A stretch of 25,740 bases of DNA, from NCBI GenBank assembly GCA_003517965.1, contig DOZO01000045.1, forward strand, positions 28,958-54,697. Reading direction: 5' to 3'. Position 1 is the first letter of the stretch. The number at the start of each line of letters is the position of its first letter. The DNA is from Desulfobulbaceae bacterium (GTDB taxonomy: Bacteria > Desulfobacterota > Desulfobulbia > Desulfobulbales > Desulfurivibrionaceae). Of the stretch, positions 5,596-13,136 are shown piece by piece. The notes below the pieces were generated by a model. That model saw nothing but the letters and a program-made list of their open reading frames with translations, was not told the DNA's origin and did no database searches. The position numbers and the translations under genes were made by a program.

Positions 5596-5687
5596 GTGGA
5601 GGGCGCAAGAATACGACGCCAATAAGCATCCGTCAATCGTCATTTTTCAAACCAACCTCTAAAACCCCATCCTGGAAAAAACCGAGC

Positions 5688-6719
5688 ATGCTCATCCTTG
5701 GTATTGAAAGCTCCTGCGACGAAACAGCCGCAGCGGTTCTGCGTGATGGCAATACTCTGTTGAGCAATGTCATCAACTCGCAGGTGGCAGTGCATAGTCC
5801 ATACGGTGGCGTGGTTCCCGAACTTGCCTCCCGAAAACATCTGGAAAACATTTATCCGGTGGTGGATGCCGCCCTTACCCAGGCAGGCGTAACCCTGGAC
5901 GATCTTGACGGACTGGCCGTCACCCAAGGCCCTGGCCTGGTCGGTTCTTTGCTCGTTGGACTTTCCTTCACCAAGGCTATTTCGGCGGTGAAAGGCATCC
6001 CCTATGTGGGGGTTGACCACATAGTCGGGCATCTGCTCTCTCCTTTTTTGGAAAAGGAGCAACCGAATTTTCCCTATATCGCCTTGGTTGCTTCCGGAGG
6101 ACATTCCAGTATTTTCCTGGTCAATAGCCACACTGCAATCCAACCCCTGGGCAGAACTCGTGACGATGCGGCAGGTGAGGCCTTTGACAAGGTAGGCAAG
6201 ATACTTGGTCTTGAATATCCGGGCGGGCCGGTGATCAGTCGCTTGGCCGAAGGAGGCAACCCGGCGGCGATTCCCTTCCCCCGCGCCTGGCTTGCCCCGA
6301 ACAGTCTTGATTTCAGTTTCAGCGGCCTGAAAACCTCAGTTGCCAATTATGTTTCTCAACATCAACAAAAAAACGCGCCATTCAGTATTCCGGATCTCTG
6401 CGCTTCTTTTCAGGAGGCGGTAGTGGAAGTACTGTGCAAAAAAGTACTCAAGGCTGCGCAAATGTACCAGATCTCCACCGTTACCCTGGCCGGAGGCGTG
6501 GCAGCTAATTCCAGATTGCGCACCGCCCTGCTTAATCTTGGAGCCGAACGGAAAATCGAGATTTTCATGCCATCCCTTGAACTTTGCACCGACAATGCCG
6601 CAATGATCGCCTTGGCAGGCTTCTATTATTTTTCTGAAAAATCCACGACCTCGCTGGACACGGATGCCTATTCCCGTTCACCGCTCCTGAGCCCTTGGTC
6701 TGTATCCATGCACAACTAA
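5688..6719 (+). CDS. tsaD: tRNA N6-adenosine threonylcarbamoyltransferase TsaD
   Basis: TsaD transfers the threonylcarbamoyl group to A37 of ANN-decoding tRNAs (t6A), working with TsaB and TsaE in the cytoplasm. This 343-residue protein has the full family length. It starts M-L-I-L-G-I-E-S-S-C-D-E-T, the ASKHA nucleotide-binding start. His111 and His115 (D-H-I-V-G-H) are the metal ligands, A-S-G-G-H-S follows, and C-T-D-N-A-A-M-I-A near residue 300 supplies the conserved Asp. The ribosome site is weak (GAAAA about 8 bases upstream), but the start fits the family exactly. First gene of a tight plus-strand operon; the next gene starts 3 bp after its stop. Confidence 0.96.
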   Translation: MLILGIESSCDETAAAVLRDGNTLLSNVINSQVAVHSPYGGVVPELASRKHLENIYPVVDAALTQAGVTLDDLDGLAVTQGPGLVGSLLVGLSFTKAISAVKGIPYVGVDHIVGHLLSPFLEKEQPNFPYIALVASGGHSSIFLVNSHTAIQPLGRTRDDAAGEAFDKVGKILGLEYPGGPVISRLAEGGNPAAIPFPRAWLAPNSLDFSFSGLKTSVANYVSQHQQKNAPFSIPDLCASFQEAVVEVLCKKVLKAAQMYQISTVTLAGGVAANSRLRTALLNLGAERKIEIFMPSLELCTDNAAMIALAGFYYFSEKSTTSLDTDAYSRSPLLSPWSVSMHN

Positions 6720-6721
6720 TC

Positions 6722-7222
6722 ATGAAGCCAAAACGCGCCGCAAGATACTATTATCTCAAATTTCTCCGTTTGCAGGGAGATCCTCATTCCCTGGCTATGG
6801 GTATAGCCATTGGTCTTTTTGTCGGCATTACCCCGACTGTCCCCCTGCATACAGTTTTTATCATCATCCTGGCCTGGCCCCTGCGAGGCAACATTCTTGC
6901 CGCCCTGATCGCGGCCACGGCAATCAGCAATCCTCTTACCTGGCTGCCACAGTATTATTTTTCCTGGCGGTTGGGAAACTGGCTGCTTCCCGGCTATCTC
7001 TCCTGGGAAAAGATACGGTCCTTGTTGGGTCTGTTTGCCTCTGACACTGGCTTTCAACAAAACTTTGCCACCCTCGGACAGTTGGGGCTTAAGGCTGTTG
7101 CGGTCATGCTTTTGGGCGGAATCCTGCTCGCCATCCCTTTCGCCTGCGCCGGATATATTCTTTCCTATAAATTTTTCCGAGTTATCCGTAAAAAGAGAAT
7201 GGAAAAACACATTCTTACCTGA
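6722..7222 (+). CDS. DUF2062 integral membrane protein
   Basis: This is a 166-residue membrane protein. Its basic N-terminus (K-P-K-R-A-A-R-Y-Y-Y-L-K-F-L) is followed by the DUF2062 signature: H-S-L-A-M-G-I-A-I-G-L-F-V-G-I-T-P, then P-L-H, then a segment ending A-I-S-N-P-L-T. Three hydrophobic segments are visible (about 26-45, 48-70, 125-150). The C-terminus is very basic (R-V-I-R-K-K-R). The molecular role of DUF2062 proteins is not established; they often neighbour lipid or envelope genes. The start at 6722 removes nine residues that would overlap tsaD. It sits 6 bp before rsmA, so it is probably co-transcribed. Confidence 0.82.
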   Translation: MKPKRAARYYYLKFLRLQGDPHSLAMGIAIGLFVGITPTVPLHTVFIIILAWPLRGNILAALIAATAISNPLTWLPQYYFSWRLGNWLLPGYLSWEKIRSLLGLFASDTGFQQNFATLGQLGLKAVAVMLLGGILLAIPFACAGYILSYKFFRVIRKKRMEKHILT

Positions 7223-7228
7223 GAGCCA

Positions 7229-8098
7229 ATGACCACTTATCTACCCATAAAAAAAATTCTGACTGAACACCAACTGGCCCCCAGCAAAAAATTGGGCCAG
7301 AATTTTCTGGTCCACAGACAGACCGCGGAACGCATTGTCGAGCTTTCCGGTGTCACCCCGGACGATTCTGTCCTGGAACTTGGGGTAGGCTTTGGCTCCT
7401 TAACCATGCCTCTGGCAGAACGAGTCAAAAAGGTAATCGGTCTGGAGCTTGATGCCGGAATTATTGCCTACCATCTTGAACAGCAGACTCTGCCAGGCAA
7501 CGTCACCCTGATCCACCAGGATCTTCTCAAGGCCGACTTTGCTGAACTTGCAGTGCAGACCAATGGCCCGCTTAAAATCCTGGCCAACCTCCCCTACTCC
7601 ATCTCTAATCTGCTTCTTTTTAAGCTTGTCGAAAACCATGAATACCTCGACCGGGCTGTGCTCATGCTGCAAAAAGAGGTGGGCCAGCGCCTTACCGCCC
7701 CGGTGGGCTCAAAGGAATACGGGGTACTTTCCGTGCTTCTTGCCGACTGCGCTTCAGTAAAAACCATCATGCAGGTAGGCCCAGATCAGTTTCATCCAAG
7801 GCCAAAGGTTGATTCCGTGGTGGTTAAAATTACTTTCCACCCTGTTCCAACAAGGGTGGCACAGCTCCCTCCCCATGACCGAAAACTGCTCCGACGTATT
7901 GTTAACGCCGCCTTTGGCCAGCGACGCAAGACCCTGCGCAATTCATTAAGCGCTGGCATGATTAACGGCTTATCAAAAGAACAGATGGCCGCGCTTCTAA
8001 TTCAATCAGACATCAATCCCTCAACCAGGGCGGAGCGGCTTACCATTGAAGATTTTGTTCGTCTGACCAACGCAGTGACCAATTATCCTACAGGCTGA
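7229..8098 (+). CDS. rsmA: 16S rRNA dimethyladenosine transferase RsmA (KsgA)
   Basis: RsmA dimethylates two adjacent adenines in the 3' hairpin of 16S rRNA (A1518/A1519 in E. coli numbering) late in 30S assembly. At 289 residues it has the family length. Visible motifs are K-K-L-G-Q-N-F-L near residue 20, the SAM-binding L-E-L-G-V-G-F-G-S-L-T near 50, the acidic L-E-L-D after it, and the catalytic N-L-P-Y-S-I-S near 120. F-H-P-R-P-K-V-D-S-V and the C-terminal helical domain (F-G-Q-R-R-K-T-L-R-N) are also typical. It lies 6 bp after the DUF2062 gene and 6 bp before the alcohol dehydrogenase. Confidence 0.96.
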   Translation: MTTYLPIKKILTEHQLAPSKKLGQNFLVHRQTAERIVELSGVTPDDSVLELGVGFGSLTMPLAERVKKVIGLELDAGIIAYHLEQQTLPGNVTLIHQDLLKADFAELAVQTNGPLKILANLPYSISNLLLFKLVENHEYLDRAVLMLQKEVGQRLTAPVGSKEYGVLSVLLADCASVKTIMQVGPDQFHPRPKVDSVVVKITFHPVPTRVAQLPPHDRKLLRRIVNAAFGQRRKTLRNSLSAGMINGLSKEQMAALLIQSDINPSTRAERLTIEDFVRLTNAVTNYPTG

Positions 8099-8104
8099 TT
8101 CGGC

Positions 8105-9268
8105 ATGCGCGATTTTGTTTTTCACAATCCCACAAAAATTATCTTCGGTCAGGACGTCATCGAACAAACAGGCGAGCAAACCGCCTCCCTTGGCAGCAAG
8201 GCATTGCTGGTTTCCGGCGAACAGAGTCAAAAAAAGCTGGGTAATTACCAGACTGTGCGCCATTCCTTAGGTCAGGCTGGAATTGAAGTTGTCGAACATG
8301 AGGGCGTGCAGCCAAACCCCATATTGCGTCATGTTCGGGAGGGCATTGCCCTTGCACAACAAAACAGGATCGAAGTCATTGTCGCCTTGGGTGGCGGCAG
8401 CGTTATGGACAGCGCCAAGGCCATTGCGGCCGGAGCTATGGCAGGTCATGATGTCTGGGGTTTTTTCAAGGGGAAAAAAAGTATTAAGACCGCTCTGCCG
8501 ATTATCGCCGTGCCCACGCTCGCCGGCTCTGGCTCTGAAACAAACAACGGCATGGTGCTCACTAATGAGGTAACCAATAAGAAAATTGGCATCGGTAATC
8601 GCCATCTTTTTCCCAAAATAGCCCTGCTTGATCCGACCGTCACCTTCAGCGTTCCACCCACCACCACCGCTTTCGGAGCCGTGGACGCCTTCAGCCATTT
8701 GTTAGAGTTTTACTTGCACAGAGAGGAGTCTTTTTCCCCTGTGCAGGATCATTACAGCGTCGGACTCATGCAAACGCTGATGAGCGCTTGCGAGGCAGCC
8801 CTGATCAACCCTCATGATTACCAAAGTCGGGCCGAGCTCATGTGGGCAAGTGCTCTGGCTTTAAACGGCATCAGCGCCGCAGGGCTGGGTCGGGTCGAAT
8901 TCCCCTTCCATCTGGTCGCACACTCTCTCAGTGCCCTGCACAATATTCCCCACGGTGCAGGACTTGCAGCAATCCTGCCCGGCGCCATGACCTTTACCGC
9001 CCAAAAAAACCCTACCCGCCTTGCTTATTTTGCCTCGCAGGTTTTCGGAGTACGCGAAACAGAACAACAGAGCATAGCTCAGAACGGAATGCGTCTTTTT
9101 CGCCAGTGGCTACAAAAAATAGCCGTCCCAACTTCGCTTACCGACCTGCACCTCTCGCAAAAGGAGATCCCTGCCCTTGCCGCCAACACCCAGGCGCAGG
9201 CAAGGCTGTGGCGACTCAACGATTATCACCCGGAGATTATTGAGGCAATTCTTTGGGAATGTCTGTGA
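8105..9268 (+). CDS. Iron-containing alcohol dehydrogenase (BDH/YqhD-like)
   Basis: This 387-residue group III alcohol dehydrogenase probably interconverts aldehydes or ketones and alcohols with NAD(P)H. The N-terminal P-T-K-I-I-F-G is typical. G-G-G-S-V-M-D-S-A-K (97-106) binds the dinucleotide. Asp194 and His198 (V-D-A-F-S-H), with His269 and His283 (I-P-H-G-A-G-L-A), form the metal site, all present. The P-T-L-A-G-S-G-S-E loop near 140 is conserved. The substrate cannot be told from the sequence. It is the last gene of the tsaD operon, an unusual companion for RNA-modification genes. Its 3' end overlaps the convergent DUF3108 gene by 32 bp. Confidence 0.92.
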   Translation: MRDFVFHNPTKIIFGQDVIEQTGEQTASLGSKALLVSGEQSQKKLGNYQTVRHSLGQAGIEVVEHEGVQPNPILRHVREGIALAQQNRIEVIVALGGGSVMDSAKAIAAGAMAGHDVWGFFKGKKSIKTALPIIAVPTLAGSGSETNNGMVLTNEVTNKKIGIGNRHLFPKIALLDPTVTFSVPPTTTAFGAVDAFSHLLEFYLHREESFSPVQDHYSVGLMQTLMSACEAALINPHDYQSRAELMWASALALNGISAAGLGRVEFPFHLVAHSLSALHNIPHGAGLAAILPGAMTFTAQKNPTRLAYFASQVFGVRETEQQSIAQNGMRLFRQWLQKIAVPTSLTDLHLSQKEIPALAANTQAQARLWRLNDYHPEIIEAILWECL

Positions 9269-10142
9269 TGGGGAAATTCCCCGATGGTCCTTTATATTCA
9301 ACCAACTCTGCCGTCAGGGCACCGATGACAATCTTCGCCTGAATCCTGATGGGAATTCTCCAGGCATCATCGGTAAGCCAGACAAGAGGATTGCCAATTT
9401 TTTCATACTGTCCCTTGAATGTCAGATTCGGCTGAACCTTGATGGTGTTTTTATTCCCCAAAACACCATTCTGCTCCTCTTTTCCTTCCAAGGTAACAAC
9501 CACTTCATGCCGCTTTTTATCAGCAAAAGTAGGGACGACTACCGGAGTATCTCCAGCAAAGGATAAAGCCCGCATAATGAAGAATGCGGAAAACTCGTTC
9601 TGCATTGGACCATCAAGCTGATATATGTCTGCTGGTTCATCGTTTTTACGGTAAAATACGCGAAACTTTTCCTGGTCATACCGATTAAGCTTGCTGTTTA
9701 CCCGGCGCCCCTCCTTCTGTTGCATCTCATGACGACTTGGCAAGCGCATCTGTCCATGCACAATAGTACGAAAATGGTCTTCTATCGGGAAGACTACGTC
9801 AAGAAGTCCCGCACTCCTGGCAGTAATTTCAAGGGTATAAGTTTTCTGGCCATCGTCAATCTTGTTGACCTGCATATCGAGTTCTCCCGCCTTGATGCCA
9901 AACCAGCTGACGCTATAGCGCAAGGTTTCCCCCCCAGCATATGCGGTTTGCAACAACACCTCCTCCGGCCTGGTGCCGGGATGTGCCAACCCTTTTGGAC
10001 GATATGATGGTACACGCATCACCAGAAAACCATCGGGGTCAAAAAGCTCTTCGCCCCAGGCGAGCAGAGAACAAAGAGAACAAAAAACAAGAAAAAACAG
10101 AAACATGCCAGCCCGAAGGTTACAAATATTCTTTATCACCAT
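9237..10142 (-). CDS. Exported DUF3108 domain protein
   Basis: This is a 301-residue protein. An N-terminal hydrophobic stretch (residues 13-29, F-L-F-F-L-V-F-C-S-L-C-S-L-L) followed by A-W-G-E-E suggests export by a signal peptide. The rest fits DUF3108, a beta-rich envelope domain: G-E-T-L-R-Y-S-V-S-W-F-G-I-K-A-G, then H-F-R-T-I-V, then P-I-R-I-Q-A-K-I-V-I-G near the end. Members are found near cell-envelope genes but have no settled biochemical role. ATG 10142 is used; ATG 10106, just before the hydrophobic core, is an alternative, and neither has a clear ribosome site. It overlaps the convergent alcohol dehydrogenase by 32 bp. Confidence 0.8.
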   Translation of the reverse strand: MVIKNICNLRAGMFLFFLVFCSLCSLLAWGEELFDPDGFLVMRVPSYRPKGLAHPGTRPEEVLLQTAYAGGETLRYSVSWFGIKAGELDMQVNKIDDGQKTYTLEITARSAGLLDVVFPIEDHFRTIVHGQMRLPSRHEMQQKEGRRVNSKLNRYDQEKFRVFYRKNDEPADIYQLDGPMQNEFSAFFIMRALSFAGDTPVVVPTFADKKRHEVVVTLEGKEEQNGVLGNKNTIKVQPNLTFKGQYEKIGNPLVWLTDDAWRIPIRIQAKIVIGALTAELVEYKGPSGNFPITDIPKELPQ

Positions 10143-10456
10143 GGTTGATACGAACGCCTCGCCAAATAAAGATTACCAAGCAACCTCACCGAACCGGAGA
10201 ATCTGCCCTTTATTCTATTGAATATTGCCACCAAACTCGTTGGTGACAACTATCTTAATAAAGCATTTATCAAGGCAATTTGAATCATAATCAGTGCAGA
10301 GAGCAAGTTTTATCTTTTTTACATTCGCCACTTCTCGGTTGGCCATTTATCTTGCTAAGGTTCAAAGATTCGGTTAAAATTTATTAGATGTTCTTTTGTA
10401 ATCATAACTAATTGTAAAATATAGTCATTCTCACAAAATATAGAGGTAATCGCCTT
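10143..10456. other. Divergent intergenic region before mreB
   Basis: This 314-bp AT-rich region lies between the DUF3108 gene and mreB and must hold both promoters. I see a small hairpin, CACCAA/TTGGTG, near 10229-10245, and a possible mreB promoter (TTCTTT, 18 bp, TAAAAT) around 10392-10421. No ORF, RNA gene or repeat could be recognised. Confidence 0.4.
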
Positions 10457-11494
10457 ATGTTCTCCCCCTTTGACGCACTTTTCGGATGGCTCTCCAACGA
10501 TCTGGCCATTGACCTTGGCACTGCCAACACTTTGGTTTATGTGAAGGGTAAAGGTATTGTTTTACGGGAGCCCTCAGTAGTTGCCATCCGCAAGGATGCA
10601 CGCACCAACAGAGTGCTGGCCGTAGGCAAAGAAGCGAAGATGATGCTGGGCCGCACTCCGGGAAACATTGTTGCGGTCAGGCCGATCAAAGACGGCGTCA
10701 TCGCCGACTTTGAAGTTACCGAGGCCATGTTGCGCTATTTCATTAATAAGGTACATAATCGCCGCACGCTGGTACATCCCCGCATCATTATCAGCGTCCC
10801 CTCCGGCATTACCCAGGTTGAGAAAAGGGCAGTCAAAGAATCCGCCGAATCTGCGGGTGCCCGTGAAGTGTATCTCATCGATGAGCCAATGGCCGCAGCT
10901 ATTGGCGCAGGCATGCCTATCACTGAACCAACTGCCAGTATGGTTGTTGATATCGGCGGCGGTACTACCGAAGTCGCCATGATTTCCCTGGCGGGCATTG
11001 TTTATTCCAGCTCCCTGCGAGTGGCTGGCGACAAAATGGATGAGGCCATTATTCATTACATTAAACGCAAACATAACCTGGCTATTGGTGAACACACGGC
11101 CGAAGTCATCAAAACAACCATCGGCGATGTTATGCCCGAACCTCCTTATGACAAAATGCAAGTCAAGGGACGTGATCTTGTCTCAGGCGTACCGAAAACT
11201 CTGATAATTACCTCGGAGGAAATCTGTATTGCCATCACCGAACAGGTTGACGCCATCATTGAGGCGGTTAAAATGGCCCTTGAACTCACTCCGCCTGAAC
11301 TTTCCGCTGATATTATCGACCAGGGCATCGTACTCACCGGTGGCGGCGCTTTGTTGCGCAATCTTGACAAAAAGCTCTCCGAGAAAACCGGCCTGCCCAT
11401 CATTATTGCGGAAGACCCTCTCTCCTCCGTTGTGCTTGGCTCAGGCAAGGCACTGGAACATATTGATCTTTTCAGAGAGGTAATGACCCTCTGA
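10457..11494 (+). CDS. mreB: Rod shape-determining actin homologue MreB
   Basis: MreB forms membrane-bound filaments that orient the elongasome for lateral wall growth. At 345 residues it has the standard length. The N-terminal hydrophobic/amphipathic F-D-A-L-F-G-W-L-S-N-D is the membrane-binding region. I-D-L-G-T-A-N-T-L-V-Y is phosphate loop 1, V-V-D-I-G-G-G-T-T-E-V is phosphate loop 2, and L-T-G-G-G-A-L-L-R-N-L-D is the adenosine motif. A ribosome site GAGGTAA lies 10 bases before the ATG. First gene of mreBCD-mrdA-rodA; 113 bp separate it from mreC without an obvious terminator. Confidence 0.98.
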   Translation: MFSPFDALFGWLSNDLAIDLGTANTLVYVKGKGIVLREPSVVAIRKDARTNRVLAVGKEAKMMLGRTPGNIVAVRPIKDGVIADFEVTEAMLRYFINKVHNRRTLVHPRIIISVPSGITQVEKRAVKESAESAGAREVYLIDEPMAAAIGAGMPITEPTASMVVDIGGGTTEVAMISLAGIVYSSSLRVAGDKMDEAIIHYIKRKHNLAIGEHTAEVIKTTIGDVMPEPPYDKMQVKGRDLVSGVPKTLIITSEEICIAITEQVDAIIEAVKMALELTPPELSADIIDQGIVLTGGGALLRNLDKKLSEKTGLPIIIAEDPLSSVVLGSGKALEHIDLFREVMTL

Positions 11495-11607
11495 GCTGAA
11501 GCGTTCCGGGCCGATGTTTTTTGCACAAAAGTTCATAACGCACCTTTTCTTATCTTCAAGCCGTTAGCATAATTCATGACAACATATAATTATTCCCAGA
11601 GTCGGCA

Positions 11608-12441
11608 ATGAGGAAAAAAAACAAACGCGTCAGGCAGATTAAGCTCTTTGTGTTTTTCAGCCTTCTCCTCACTTTGCTCATTATCCTGATTGTCTCCACG
11701 GTAGGGCGCCAAGAATTTAACGCCCCACACAAATTAGCTCTTGAAATTATTGGCACGGCCCAATATGGCATGACTTGGATAACCAAGAGTGTCAAAAATG
11801 GTTGGCGCAACTATACCTTGCTGGTCAATGTACGAGAAGAAAACGTCCGTTTGCGGGAAGAGTTGCAGAAACACAAGGCCGCCAACAACAAATACCGGGA
11901 AGCTGCGGCAACCAATATCCGCCTGACAAAACTTCTCGCAATTAAAGAGGCTATCCCGACTCCCACCCTTACCGCCGAAATCATCGGAATGGACCCTTCC
12001 CAATGGTTCAAAACTATGATTATTGATCGGGGCAGCAATGATGGAGTCCAAATCGGTATGCCAGTCATTACAGTCGAGGGCGCTGTGGGACAGGTCACAA
12101 ACACCTCTCCTAATTATGCCAAGATCCTTTTGGCAACCGACCCAAACAGTGCCCTTGACGGCTTGGTTCAGACAACCAGGGTTCAAGGGATCATCAAGGG
12201 CGGCGGGAGTGTCTTTCACATGGAATATGTGCTCAAAAACAACGAAGTGCTGAAAGGTGACAGAATAATCACCTCGGGGCTCGGTGGGGTTTTCCCAAAA
12301 GGAGTGCCCATTGGCACGGTGTCAAAGGTCGAAAAATCAGGTCGGGGAATGTTCCAGAAAATTGAGATAGAACCAGCTGCGGATTTTTCCCAGCTTGAAC
12401 ATCTGATTATTGTCATGAGAAAAGATCCGCTGGCTAAATAA
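11608..12441 (+). CDS. mreC: Rod shape-determining protein MreC
   Basis: MreC is the periplasmic scaffold that links MreB/MreD to PBP2 and activates PBP2-RodA. This 277-residue protein has a short basic cytoplasmic tail (R-K-K-N-K-R-V-R), one membrane helix (about 12-30), and a coiled coil (about 65-110: E-E-N-V-R-L-R-E-E-L-Q-K-H). The two-lobed beta domain follows, with D-R-G-S-N-D-G-V-Q-I-G-M-P-V and I-T-S-G-L-G-G-V-F-P-K-G-V-P-I-G, both strongly conserved. The ribosome site is weak. The gene follows mreB in the canonical order. Confidence 0.96.
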   Translation: MRKKNKRVRQIKLFVFFSLLLTLLIILIVSTVGRQEFNAPHKLALEIIGTAQYGMTWITKSVKNGWRNYTLLVNVREENVRLREELQKHKAANNKYREAAATNIRLTKLLAIKEAIPTPTLTAEIIGMDPSQWFKTMIIDRGSNDGVQIGMPVITVEGAVGQVTNTSPNYAKILLATDPNSALDGLVQTTRVQGIIKGGGSVFHMEYVLKNNEVLKGDRIITSGLGGVFPKGVPIGTVSKVEKSGRGMFQKIEIEPAADFSQLEHLIIVMRKDPLAK

Positions 12442-12574
12442 TGATAAACTCGCCAAAAGGGTAAATAGTTCCCATGCAGATTCACTAACCGACAAAAAGT
12501 TAAACCCCGCAGAGCTCCCACCAAATGAGACATTTACCATTGATTCAAACAATCCCAACCAAGACCTTCGCCAA

Positions 12575-13120
12575 ATGGTTCTAAGTTTTCTTTTTCTCTC
12601 AGGGGTCGCCCTTCTCCTCCTGCAAACCACTCTACTGAGTTTTTTGCCTGAATGGTTTGGCCGGCCCAACCTTTTGTTCTTGTTTATTGTTTTCCTTGGC
12701 ACATATCTCGATATCTATAAAGGTGCGGTCTTGACTTTGGTTTTTGGTCTGATCATGGATATTTTTTCCGGTGTTTTCCTTGGCCTCCACCCCGTGATCT
12801 TTCTTGTTCTCTTTTTTATTCTCCAGTTTCTTTCCAGACATCTAACAATCAATGAATCTATTTACCAGATCCCGTTAGTTGCCTTGAGCTATCTATTTAC
12901 TGCCAGTAGCATTTTCATCTTCACCTCCATTCTAACGCCAGAGAATTGGCTGTATTGGGCCTGGGGCAATGAAATCCTGCAAGCCCTTATTCTTTCGATG
13001 ATCTGTATTCCTTTCTTTAATTTATTTCATTGGCTAACCACGGTTTTTGATAGCAACAGCAAAAAGGCAAACAATCATTTCCGCCGTCAAAAAACAGGCA
13101 ATCGCTACCGAAAGCAGTAA
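12575..13120 (+). CDS. mreD: Rod shape-determining membrane protein MreD
   Basis: This 181-residue hydrophobic protein has about five or six membrane segments; it shows L-L-L-L-Q-T-T-L early and P-N-L-L-F-L-F-I-V-F-L-G, then G-L-I-M-D-I-F-S-G, the core MreD pattern. MreD works with MreC in the elongasome. The first in-frame ATG is 12575, but it has no ribosome site and lies 133 bp after mreC. The same frame is open upstream for 44 codons back to 12443, without an ATG, GTG or TTG, so an unusual start further upstream is possible. The C-terminus is basic (F-R-R-Q-K-T-G-N-R-Y-R-K-Q). Confidence 0.9.
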   Translation: MVLSFLFLSGVALLLLQTTLLSFLPEWFGRPNLLFLFIVFLGTYLDIYKGAVLTLVFGLIMDIFSGVFLGLHPVIFLVLFFILQFLSRHLTINESIYQIPLVALSYLFTASSIFIFTSILTPENWLYWAWGNEILQALILSMICIPFFNLFHWLTTVFDSNSKKANNHFRRQKTGNRYRKQ

Positions 13121-13136
13121 GGGATTTACAAAAAAT

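Noticed and set aside
13047..13136. Upstream TTG as start of mrdA
   Set aside because: It would overlap mreD by 74 bp and has no ribosome site; the ATG at 13137 gives a normal PBP2 N-terminus.
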